A DNA stretch of 7,634 nt, from assembly GCA_026985435.1 (NCBI GenBank), contig JALSQL010000135.1, forward strand, positions 1 through 7,634, written 5' to 3'. The stretch is from Acidilobaceae archaeon. Lineage in GTDB: Archaea > Thermoproteota > Thermoprotei_A > Sulfolobales > Acidilobaceae. Made by a program: the position numbers and the translations under genes. Positions 1 through 4,924 of this stretch are shown piece by piece; the first letter of the stretch is position 1, and each line of letters opens with the position of its first letter. The notes beneath the pieces were generated by a model. That model had not been told where the DNA came from, searched no databases, and saw nothing but the letters and a program-made list of their open reading frames with translations.

Positions 1-1010
1 ATAACAGGCTGGAGGGAGTGGCGAGGCTGACCACCGAGACGGGGGCTGGCCAGTGGGGCTCAGCCCTGGCGCTCGCCGGAGCCCTCTTCGGCCTGAGGGT
101 TAGGGTGTACATGGTTAGGGTTAGCTACGAGCAGAAGCCCTACCGCCGGATAGTGATGGAGACGTACGGGGCCGAGGTGGTCCCGAGCCCCTCGAGGCTC
201 ACGAGGGCCGGGAGGGCGGTGCTCGAGCGCGACCCCGACAGCCCGGGCAGCCTGGGGATAGCTATCAGCGAGGCCATAGAGGACGCCGCCTCGAGGCCTG
301 ACACCAAGTACAGCCTGGGGTCCGTGCTGAACCACGTGCTCCTCCACCAGACCGTGATAGGCCTCGAGGCCAAGAGGCAGCTCGAGGAGCTGGGCGTGTA
401 CCCCGACTACGTGGTGGGCGCCGTGGGGGGCGGGAGCAACTACGCCGGCCTGGCCTACCCGTTCCTCCACGACAGGCTCCGCGGCTCCAGCGATACTAGA
501 TTCGTGGCCGTGGAGCCCACGGCGGCGCCGAGCATGACCCGGGGCGTGCTAGCCTACGACTACGGCGACACCGCCGGGCTCACCCCCCTAATCTACATGT
601 ACACCCTCGGCCACGACTACGTGCCGCCCCCAATACACGCTGGCGGCCTCCGCTACCACGGGGTCGCCCCCACGCTCGCGGTGCTCGTGAAGAACGGGCT
701 GGTCGAGCCCGTGGCCTACCCGCAGACGAGCGTGTTCGAGGCAGCCGTGCTCTTCGCCAGGACTGAGGGTATCATACCAGCGCCCGAGTCGGCCCACGCC
801 GTGAGGGCCGTGGTCGACCTAGCGCGGAAGGCCAGAGAGGAGGGCAGGGAGGCGGTGATACTCTTCAACCTCTCCGGCCACGGCCTCCTAGACCTCTCCG
901 GCTACAGGGACTACCTGGAGGGCAGGCTGGTCGACGCCGAGCCGCCGGCGCCGAGGCTAGAGAGCATACCGGGGCTCCGGGGGGCTGACGGGGGTGGAGG
1001 CGGCTCATAG
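1..1010 (+). CDS. trpB2: Tryptophan synthase beta chain, TrpB2 type (5' end outside window)
   Basis: PLP enzyme condensing indole with a serine donor to make tryptophan. The reading frame is open from base 3 and continues leftward, so the N-terminus is missing; TrpB2 proteins usually begin roughly 90-100 residues earlier, and the PLP-binding lysine should lie just outside the window. Visible hallmarks are the run ETGAGQWGSALA at the left edge, the glycine-rich PLP-phosphate loop VGGGSNYAGL (bases about 421-450), the segment EGIIPAPESAHA (about 766-801) and the C-terminal FNLSGHGLLDL. The FAGL/YAGL-like loop and the long C-terminal tail fit TrpB2 rather than TrpB1. Characterised TrpB2 enzymes prefer O-phosphoserine over serine and work without TrpA. 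The end overlaps the following SerK-like gene by 17 bases, implying co-transcription. GTG at 18 is only an internal codon. Confidence 0.93.
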   Translation, partial: NRLEGVARLTTETGAGQWGSALALAGALFGLRVRVYMVRVSYEQKPYRRIVMETYGAEVVPSPSRLTRAGRAVLERDPDSPGSLGIAISEAIEDAASRPDTKYSLGSVLNHVLLHQTVIGLEAKRQLEELGVYPDYVVGAVGGGSNYAGLAYPFLHDRLRGSSDTRFVAVEPTAAPSMTRGVLAYDYGDTAGLTPLIYMYTLGHDYVPPPIHAGGLRYHGVAPTLAVLVKNGLVEPVAYPQTSVFEAAVLFARTEGIIPAPESAHAVRAVVDLARKAREEGREAVILFNLSGHGLLDLSGYRDYLEGRLVDAEPPAPRLESIPGLRGADGGGGGS

Positions 1011-1527
1011 GAGCGTGGAGGTCGCCCTACTCCCTCCGGCGGCGCTGAGGCCCCACGAGCGCGTCACCCCAGCCAGGGCCGCAGGGCTGGCCGCCAGCAT
1101 ACTCCAGACCCGGGCCCTCAGGAGGCCCCTGATAGCCGACAGGGCATCGCTAACACTGATAGACGGCCACCACAGGCTCCACGCCCTCTCCAGGCTGCTC
1201 GGCGCCAGGCGGGTCCCCGTGGTGCTGGTCGACTACGAGCGCGACGTCGAGGAGATAGAGCCCTCCACCGTGAGCCTCAGCCCCGCCGCAGCCAGGCTAG
1301 CCGCCAGGCTAGAGGCGAGAGGCGACCTGCTCGGCGTCTACACCCTGATAGCGGAGAGCACCCCGCCCCCGCCAGGCCCCACCGTAGCCTACAAGCCCCC
1401 ACCGCCCACGCCCCGGGTGATAGTGGAGCTGGCCCGCCGGGGGCTACTCCTGCCGCCCAAGACCACCATACACAAGACCTGGGCCAAGAGCCTGGTGAGG
1501 CCCACACCCCTCGATCTCCTCCTCTAA
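994..1527 (+). CDS. SerK-like ParB-fold protein, candidate serine kinase making O-phosphoserine
   Basis: 177-residue protein with a ParB/sulfiredoxin-type fold. Seen motifs, in order: LRPHE (18-22), IDGHHRLHAL (56-65), LGARRVPVVLVDY (69-81), and a C-terminal block ending VELARRGLLLPPKTTIH (144-160). From memory of the Thermococcus SerK sequence, these match KPHE, VDGHHR, LGAKRAPSVILDY and VELVKRGEVYSPKTTRH, in the same order. SerK phosphorylates free serine to O-phosphoserine using ADP, and the glutamate of KPHE is the reported catalytic base (Glu22 here). The protein is clearly shorter than Thermococcus SerK; the region between about 82 and 138 is reduced and proline-rich. The GTG at 994 overlaps trpB2. 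GTG at 1015 is an in-frame alternative that keeps all motifs; neither has an ideally spaced ribosome-binding site. A plain ParB-like DNA-binding or nuclease role is the alternative, but the C-terminal PKTTxH block argues for SerK. Confidence 0.72.
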   Translation: MEAAHRSVEVALLPPAALRPHERVTPARAAGLAASILQTRALRRPLIADRASLTLIDGHHRLHALSRLLGARRVPVVLVDYERDVEEIEPSTVSLSPAAARLAARLEARGDLLGVYTLIAESTPPPPGPTVAYKPPPPTPRVIVELARRGLLLPPKTTIHKTWAKSLVRPTPLDLLL

Positions 1528-1535
1528 CCCCTGCC

Positions 1536-1565
1536 AGATATAGCCCGGCGCCCCCGCGGGCTTAG
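1536..1565 (+). promoter_or_regulatory. Possible promoter for the coiled-coil gene
   Basis: The only AT-rich spot in this gap is GATATA (1537-1542), about 26 bases ahead of 1565, a normal archaeal TATA-to-start distance. It would give a transcript beginning near 1565, with GGTG at 1586-1589 placed 8 bases before the GTG at 1598. A 6-bp inverted repeat, AGCCCG (1542-1547) and CGGGCT (1557-1562), follows the TATA-like site. It may be chance in GC-rich DNA. Confidence 0.4.
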
Positions 1566-1597
1566 TGGGGCGGCTGCAGCCCCCGGGTGGCGCCCCC

Positions 1598-2380
1598 GTG
1601 TCTCTCTCCAAGAGTGAGAAGGAGCGTATATTGAGGGCTGTGGAGGAGGATCGGGAGTTCCGCTACGCCCTGATGGGTCTTCTTGGGTTTAGGGAGATCC
1701 TCGAGAGGCTCGCGAGGCTCGAGGAGCGCCAGCAAAGGCTCGAGGAGAGGCAGCAGAGGCTGGAGGAGAGGTTCGCTAGGCTGGAGGAGCGCTACCAGAA
1801 GCTCGAGGAGAGGTTTGCCAGGCTGGAAGAGCGCCAGCAGAAGCTCGAGGAGCGCCAGCAGAGGCTGGAGGAGAGGCTCCTAAGGGTAGAGGAGAGGCTG
1901 GCCAGGCTCGAGGAGAGGCACCAAAGACTAGAGGAGCGCCAGCAGAGGCTCGAGGAGAGGCTCGCGAGGCTGGAGGAGGAGGCGCGTGAGACCAGGCGCC
2001 TGCTGCTTGCCATAGCTCACAGGTACGGTGTGATCAGCGAGGAGGGCTTCAGGGAGGCTATGAGGTATGTCGTCGAGGATATCCTGGGCGCGGCTAGGGT
2101 TAGGAGGTGGGAGGCCCGCGACGAGGAGGGAATCGTGTACGGCCGCCCCTCAATGGTTGAAGTGGACGTGGCCGTGAAGGATGGGGTGCACGTGCTGGTC
2201 GAGGTGAAGTCGAGGGTGTCTAAGGGCGACGTGGCCGAGCTGTACAGGGTGGGCCTGCTCTACGAGAGGCTCACCGGGGTGAAGCCGCGCCTCCTCATAG
2301 TGGGTGGCATCATAGACCCCAACGTTTACGAGCTGGCCTCGAAGCTCGGCGTGGAGGTCCGGCCGGTGGCGAGGGTGTGA
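1598..2380 (+). CDS. Heptad-repeat coiled-coil protein with C-terminal PD-(D/E)XK nuclease-like domain
   Basis: 260 residues. Three parts are visible. Residues 1-35 are a charged helical head (SLSKSEKERILRAVEEDREFRYALMGLLGF). Residues 41-131 are thirteen unbroken heptads of LEERxxR type, with Leu (once Val) at every first position and Gln, Phe, Tyr, His or Leu at the fifth, predicting a long, highly charged coiled coil. Residues about 132-260 form an alpha/beta domain carrying VEVDVAVKDGVHVLVEVKSRV, whose Asp190 and Glu202-Val-Lys204 fit the PD-(D/E)XK metal-binding core. This arrangement resembles archaeal families annotated DUF3782 and relatives, whose function is unknown; DNA cleavage or binding is inferred only from the fold. 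GTG 1598 is chosen because GGTG lies 8 bases upstream and the family-like SKSEKE head begins there; GTG at 1565 would add 11 Pro/Gly-rich residues and could be used if the message is leaderless. Confidence 0.8.
   Translation: MSLSKSEKERILRAVEEDREFRYALMGLLGFREILERLARLEERQQRLEERQQRLEERFARLEERYQKLEERFARLEERQQKLEERQQRLEERLLRVEERLARLEERHQRLEERQQRLEERLARLEEEARETRRLLLAIAHRYGVISEEGFREAMRYVVEDILGAARVRRWEARDEEGIVYGRPSMVEVDVAVKDGVHVLVEVKSRVSKGDVAELYRVGLLYERLTGVKPRLLIVGGIIDPNVYELASKLGVEVRPVARV
1718..1990 (+). repeat. 21-bp tandem repeat array coding for thirteen heptads
   Basis: Thirteen consecutive 21-base units, each coding a variant of LEERQQR. Several copies share long identical runs such as GAGGAGCGCCAGCAGAGGCT, whereas others differ mainly at the codons for heptad positions five and six. 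That pattern suggests growth by unit duplication. The array keeps frame and is under coding constraint. Confidence 0.85.
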
Positions 2381-2391
2381 CCCGCTGGGGG

Positions 2392-2456
2392 CTGAAACTT
2401 ATGTGAAGGTAGTTTAGGGTTGTTTGAGCCCTTTTAGGGCTATCAGGTATGCTGAT
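2392..2456 (-). ncRNA. Candidate TnpB-associated guide RNA scaffold
   Basis: In the - strand sense, two perfect 15-base hairpins stand back to back at the end of the tnpB-like gene: ATCAG-CATAC-CTGAT (2456-2442) and AGCCC-TAAAA-GGGCT (2441-2427). They are followed by an unstructured tail through the stop codon to about 2392. Known TnpB guide RNAs overlap the 3' end of the gene and run through the element's right end, so the position fits. The stems are short, and the bases also code for protein, so chance is a real alternative. Confidence 0.3.
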
Positions 2457-3517
2457 GCCGTGTGCCTGTCTAGCCTGTACTTCCTCATTATTTCATCATG
2501 TTCCTTGGAGTGCGTGGTTCCCCCAGGGTTTACATAGCCTACCCTTATTGAGTATAGTGGTGACTTCAGTGCTATCATCTCTATTATCGAGCTCCTAAAG
2601 ATTGACACTTTCCAGTTGTAGTTCTTATGCAGTCTCCTACCATTCCTTATCCATAGCAGTTTTAGTTTGCCCAAGACATCTGAGTTCTCTATGAATAGCG
2701 TCTTTACTCCGTGGTGGTAGGCGTAGCGGAGCATCTCGTGTACCCTCATACCGATAACACTTCTAGCTCTACGTTTAGGGTAGCCTCTAGCTGTAGCCTC
2801 CCGGAACCAGAAGGTGTAGGAATCCCTCAGCCTCCCACGCTCATCAACTATAGCTAGGTTAACCCTATCAGCATTAACGTCCACGCCGCCATAGAGTTTG
2901 CCATAGTTTCCCTCGAATCTCTTCATGTGCCTGTAGTAGAAGTCTAGGGGTATTGCCAGGTGTAGCTCTCCTTTGACGTAGAGTTTTCCTCCCCTAGTAT
3001 TCCACGATTTCAGTACTATCCTAGGGTTGTATGGTTGTTTTTCTCCCAGTATAGCTTCTAATAGTCTTCTAAAGGCCCCCGATACAGATATCTTGAGCTT
3101 AATCCTCTCCCTCCTCCCATCATACCCGAGCACTGTTACCCACGCCTCGTCTATGTACTTGAGAGTAATGTTTCTTGGGGGATATTCTTTCTCGCTCTGC
3201 TGGAACATCAGCCAGTCTCCCAGCTCTACTTCCCTGAAATCCACCCCTAACTGTCTGCATGACTCGTAGATACCCATGACGAGGACAGTAGCGGAGTCAG
3301 CGTACCTACGGTTTGAGATAACCTCGTATGCTATTCTCCTAAACGTGTTCTTCCAAGCAATCTTAGAGGCTGGCAGAGCAGGCATAGGCTTGGCATAGGA
3401 GAGAACTCTATGCGTTGCCAGCTTGAAAAGCCATGCAGTAGAAAGCAATAGCTCTGCTTCCCCACTAGAGGCGTTAAAACCGGCAGTAACCGTTACATAG
3501 CTCACCCTTCTCCCCAT
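2414..3517 (-). CDS. Divergent TnpB-like RuvC nuclease lacking the zinc ribbon
   Basis: 367 residues. The C-terminal half has the RuvC-type layout of IS605 OrfB/TnpB proteins: GGVDVNADRVNLAIVDERG (210-228, Asp213), TLFIENSDVLGK (273-284, Glu277) and KYRLDRHTASAYLIAL (346-361, Asp350). The conserved VNPGGTTHS (329-337) matches the segment that normally leads into the TnpB zinc ribbon, but no CxxC pairs follow; the whole protein has one cysteine (Cys87). TnpB proteins are RNA-guided DNA nucleases that help transposons persist. With all three acidic residues present, catalysis is possible, but RNA guidance is unproven for this branch. The ATG at 3517 is 24-25 bases from a TATA box, fitting a leaderless message. 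Base composition differs strongly from its neighbours, indicating transfer. No frameshift or internal stop is visible. Confidence 0.8.
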   Translation of the reverse strand: MGRRVSYVTVTAGFNASSGEAELLLSTAWLFKLATHRVLSYAKPMPALPASKIAWKNTFRRIAYEVISNRRYADSATVLVMGIYESCRQLGVDFREVELGDWLMFQQSEKEYPPRNITLKYIDEAWVTVLGYDGRRERIKLKISVSGAFRRLLEAILGEKQPYNPRIVLKSWNTRGGKLYVKGELHLAIPLDFYYRHMKRFEGNYGKLYGGVDVNADRVNLAIVDERGRLRDSYTFWFREATARGYPKRRARSVIGMRVHEMLRYAYHHGVKTLFIENSDVLGKLKLLWIRNGRRLHKNYNWKVSIFRSSIIEMIALKSPLYSIRVGYVNPGGTTHSKEHDEIMRKYRLDRHTASAYLIALKGLKQP

Positions 3518-3528
3518 AAGGGGATATA

Positions 3529-3559
3529 CCCAGAAAGATTTATAGGGTTTACTGGGATA
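3529..3559. promoter_or_regulatory. Bidirectional TATA element with flanking inverted repeat
   Basis: ATTTATA (3538-3544) reads as a TATA box on both strands. On the - strand, TATAAAT centred at 3541 lies 24-25 bases before the ATG at 3517, predicting a leaderless tnpB-like transcript. On the + strand, TTTATA (3539-3544) is preceded by AGAAAG, a good BRE-like box, and predicts initiation near 3566, just before a strong hairpin. The TATA is bracketed by CCCAG (3529-3533) and CTGGG (3552-3556), part of an imperfect inverted repeat that could be a regulator site or an element end. Confidence 0.6.
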
Positions 3560-3565
3560 ATCGTG

Positions 3566-3692
3566 TGTGGTGGGCTCGGGGTTCCGAGAACCGCTCCAGG
3601 AGGGCGGTGAGGGGCCCCGAGCCGTGCCGTGAGGAGCCCGAGGGTGGTACCCTAAAAGACCCTAACCACCTTAACTCACCACTCTCGGGTGA
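3566..3692 (+). ncRNA. Candidate structured RNA, divergently transcribed from the tnpB-like gene
   Basis: Non-coding stretch with two stacked-helix structures. The first has a 13-bp lower helix (3573-3585 with 3611-3623, outer 9 bp perfect), an internal loop GAGA (3586-3589) opposite GA (3609-3610), a 7-bp upper helix (3590-3596 with 3602-3608) and the loop CAGGA. The internal loop can form tandem G-A pairs, as in kink-turns bound by L7Ae. The second has CCCGAG (3637-3642) pairing with CTCGGG (3684-3689) around GGTGGT (3643-3648) pairing with ACCACC (3665-3670). Three U-G pairs in the first structure become A-C mismatches on the other strand, favouring the + sense. A TATA box lies about 25 bases upstream of 3566. 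I matched it to no known RNA family; no tRNA, C/D or H/ACA signature fits. The 3' end is a guess. Confidence 0.4.
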
Positions 3693-3696
3693 ACGG

Positions 3697-4131
3697 CTAG
3701 AGGAGCCTCGCCAGCGCGGCCATCAGCAGCGTGGCGCCGCCCCCGAGCGCCAGCCCCGCGAGGGCCGCCAGGGGGGTGGCTGCCCTCGATAGCTCCACGA
3801 TCATGTTGGCCACGCCAGCGGCAGCGGCGGAGAAGCCGGGGGCGTCGAAGAGTAGGTGCCCCAGCGGGTCGACCCTGGGGTCGCGGAGGTCCCAGTGCGC
3901 CCTGAAGCAGCCCTCCCCGCGGAGCACCCTCACGTGGAGTCTGCCCCCGCCGGGGAGGGTTAGGGAGTAGTGGCGGCCCCTGCCCAGGCCCAGGGCCCTC
4001 TGGAGCCCGGCCCTCTCGGGGTGGGGCGCCAGGTCTCGGGGGATGCACACCTCCACGTGGGGCGGCAGTGCGTCGACCAGGGCCAGCGCGACCTCGACCC
4101 ACGCCCTCCTGGCCTCTTCCACGCCCTCCAA
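3697..4131 (-). CDS. Unrecognised protein with C-terminal membrane segment
   Basis: 144 residues; I do not recognise a family. The N-terminal 110 residues look soluble: a helix (4-22), then strand-like stretches HVEVCIP (25-31), HYSLTLP (54-60) and RLHVRVLRG (64-72), followed by a conserved-looking CFRAHWDLRDPRVDPLGHLLFDAPGF (75-100). Residues 117-141 are a hydrophobic, Ala/Leu/Gly-rich segment followed only by RLL, which suggests a tail-anchored membrane protein with its domain in the cytoplasm. Start TTG 4131 is supported by AGGGG-like bases 9 upstream and a TATA-like site near 4174; GTG 4122 is an alternative. Its codon use matches the GC-rich neighbours, not the adjacent AT-richer island. 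It lies 179 bases downstream of the ASCH-domain gene on the same strand, with its own probable promoter. Confidence 0.62.
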   Translation of the reverse strand: MEGVEEARRAWVEVALALVDALPPHVEVCIPRDLAPHPERAGLQRALGLGRGRHYSLTLPGGGRLHVRVLRGEGCFRAHWDLRDPRVDPLGHLLFDAPGFSAAAAGVANMIVELSRAATPLAALAGLALGGGATLLMAALARLL

Positions 4132-4169
4132 CCCGGCCGGCCCCTGGTGGTGGGGTGTGGGGGCGGGGG

Positions 4170-4178
4170 CCTATATGC
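4170..4178 (-). promoter_or_regulatory. TATA-like promoter for the tail-anchored protein gene
   Basis: GCATATAGG on the - strand is the only AT-rich patch in a GC-rich gap. Initiation about 26 bases downstream (near 4148) would leave a leader of roughly 17 bases containing AGGGG ahead of the TTG at 4131. Confidence 0.45.
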
Positions 4179-4275
4179 TTGTCACCACAAGGCGGTGGTG
4201 CGGCGGCCTCCAAGCCAGGGGACTCTTCACCACAGGAGCCGCTCCGACGATGCGGGCTGACACCCGACGGGCGGT

Positions 4276-4292
4276 CATCGGCCGCCCCGATG
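4276..4292 (-). repeat. Small hairpin after the ASCH-domain gene
   Basis: CATCGG (4276-4281) pairs with CCGATG (4287-4292) around a 5-base loop, 19 bases beyond the stop of the ASCH gene. There is no T-run, so it is not a typical archaeal terminator. A competing pairing, GGGCGG (4269-4274) with CCGCCC (4282-4287), overlaps it. Apart from this and the TATA-like site near 4174, the gap 4132-4310 shows nothing I can name. Confidence 0.25.
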
Positions 4293-4310
4293 CCGGGGGC
4301 GGCGGGGGTA

Positions 4311-4820
4311 TTATAGGAGCCTCCCGCCGCGGATCCGCCCGTCCCCGGGCCTCTGGTGGAGGCCGGCCTCCCAGATCCTGCGGAGGACCAGCTCTAGGAG
4401 GGGGTCCCCCTCGCTGAGCCTCTTGTAGCTGAACGGCGGCATCCACCCCGGTATTATGCGGCGTAGCTCCTCGAGCGTCACGGGCCTCGGGTAGAGGGTG
4501 GGCCCCACGACCTCTATCGCCATGGCCCTCCGAGCCCCCCTGATGTACTGCCAGGCGTCCTCCCCTATGCCAGTGCCGGGCCTCCTCACCCTGGCCCACA
4601 CGTACTCGGGCGCGCCGCGTATGATGCTCCCAGCCCTGAACTCGCCCACTATTGCCTGCACGTTTCCGCTGACGTACACCACTATCCTGCCCCCCTCCTC
4701 GACGGGGGGCACGCCCGAGAGCCTGCGGAGCTCGTACTTCTTCACGCCAGCGAAGATCAGCCTGGCATACCTCGGCTTCAGGCTCATGAGGTAGACCGGC
4801 TCCTCTGCAGCGTGCTCCAA
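4311..4820 (-). CDS. ASCH (PUA-like) domain protein
   Basis: 169 residues. The N-terminus YLMSLKPRYARLIFAGVKKYELRR (10-33) is the classic ASCH opening, in which a SxKP strand and a KxYExR helix line a nucleic-acid-binding pocket. It is followed by GGRIVVYVSGNVQAIVGEFRAGSIIRG (43-69), the beta-barrel strands of the fold. Archaeal relatives are annotated as predicted RNA-binding proteins or transcriptional regulators (COG4933-like). No HTH is visible here. The C-terminal 20 residues are basic and glycine-rich. Start TTG 4820 is chosen because GGTG (4831-4828) lies 7 bases upstream and a TATA box lies near 4863; ATG 4787 would cut into the first core strand. It is transcribed divergently from the DUF1464 gene. 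Exact ligand and target are unknown. Confidence 0.8.
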   Translation of the reverse strand: MEHAAEEPVYLMSLKPRYARLIFAGVKKYELRRLSGVPPVEEGGRIVVYVSGNVQAIVGEFRAGSIIRGAPEYVWARVRRPGTGIGEDAWQYIRGARRAMAIEVVGPTLYPRPVTLEELRRIIPGWMPPFSYKRLSEGDPLLELVLRRIWEAGLHQRPGDGRIRGGRLL

Positions 4821-4860
4821 GTCGCCGCACCGCTGGGTTTAGACTGTCGGGCGGGAGGCC

Positions 4861-4866
4861 TTAAAG
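4861..4866 (-). promoter_or_regulatory. TATA box for the ASCH-domain gene
   Basis: CTTTAA on the - strand lies in an otherwise GC-rich divergent gap. It predicts initiation near 4837 and a short leader that carries GGTG at 4831-4828, 7 bases before the TTG start. Confidence 0.5.
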
Positions 4867-4882
4867 CCAACCCGAGCCAGGC

Positions 4883-4889
4883 CTTATAG
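4883..4889 (+). promoter_or_regulatory. TATA box for the DUF1464 gene
   Basis: CTTATAG on the + strand predicts initiation near 4911. The resulting leader of about 14 bases holds GGTG at 4915-4918, 6 bases before ATG 4925. This decides that start over the in-frame GTG at 4916, which would overlap the ribosome-binding site itself. Confidence 0.55.
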
Positions 4890-4924
4890 CCCCCAGCCGC
4901 TCGGCCCTCGAGTGGGTGCAGGTC

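Larger units (their letters stand above)
2392..3560 (-). mobile_element. AT-richer inserted island with a solitary tnpB-like gene
   Basis: Hand counts of two 60-base stretches here (2461-2520 and 3421-3480) give about 47% G+C, against about 72% in a stretch of a neighbouring gene (5161-5220). The change is sharp near the stop of the coiled-coil gene and near 3560. The island holds one TnpB-like gene and no TnpA transposase, so it looks like an IS200/IS605- or IS607-related TnpB-only element, or a relic of one. I could not find matching terminal repeats or a target duplication; the ends are estimated from base composition only. Confidence 0.55.

Noticed and set aside
104..126. TTAGGG-like telomeric repeat units
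   Set aside because: Two spaced GGTTAGGGT-type runs, each coding RV or VRV inside trpB2; they are explained by repeated Val-Arg codons and do not form an array.
1718..1990. CRISPR-like or other functional DNA repeat array
   Set aside because: The units are contiguous 21-mers without spacers, stay in frame and encode coiled-coil heptads.
3572..3650. H/ACA, C/D box or tRNA gene
   Set aside because: No ACA box follows the lower helix on the + strand, no RUGAUGA/CUGA pair is present, and no cloverleaf with a TTCRA loop can be built. The - strand has CACA after the stem but loses three pairs and has no kink-turn.
3565..3792. Small + strand protein gene downstream of the bidirectional TATA
   Set aside because: The 75-residue product is Arg/Glu/Gly/Pro-rich with no protein-like pattern and runs antisense into the tail-anchored gene; the bases are better explained by RNA pairing.
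3671..4260. Long alternative frames overlapping the tail-anchored gene on both strands
   Set aside because: They encode Gly/Pro/Arg-rich sequence of low complexity typical of out-of-frame reading in GC-rich DNA; the 3697-4131 frame has a sensible fold pattern and membrane segment.
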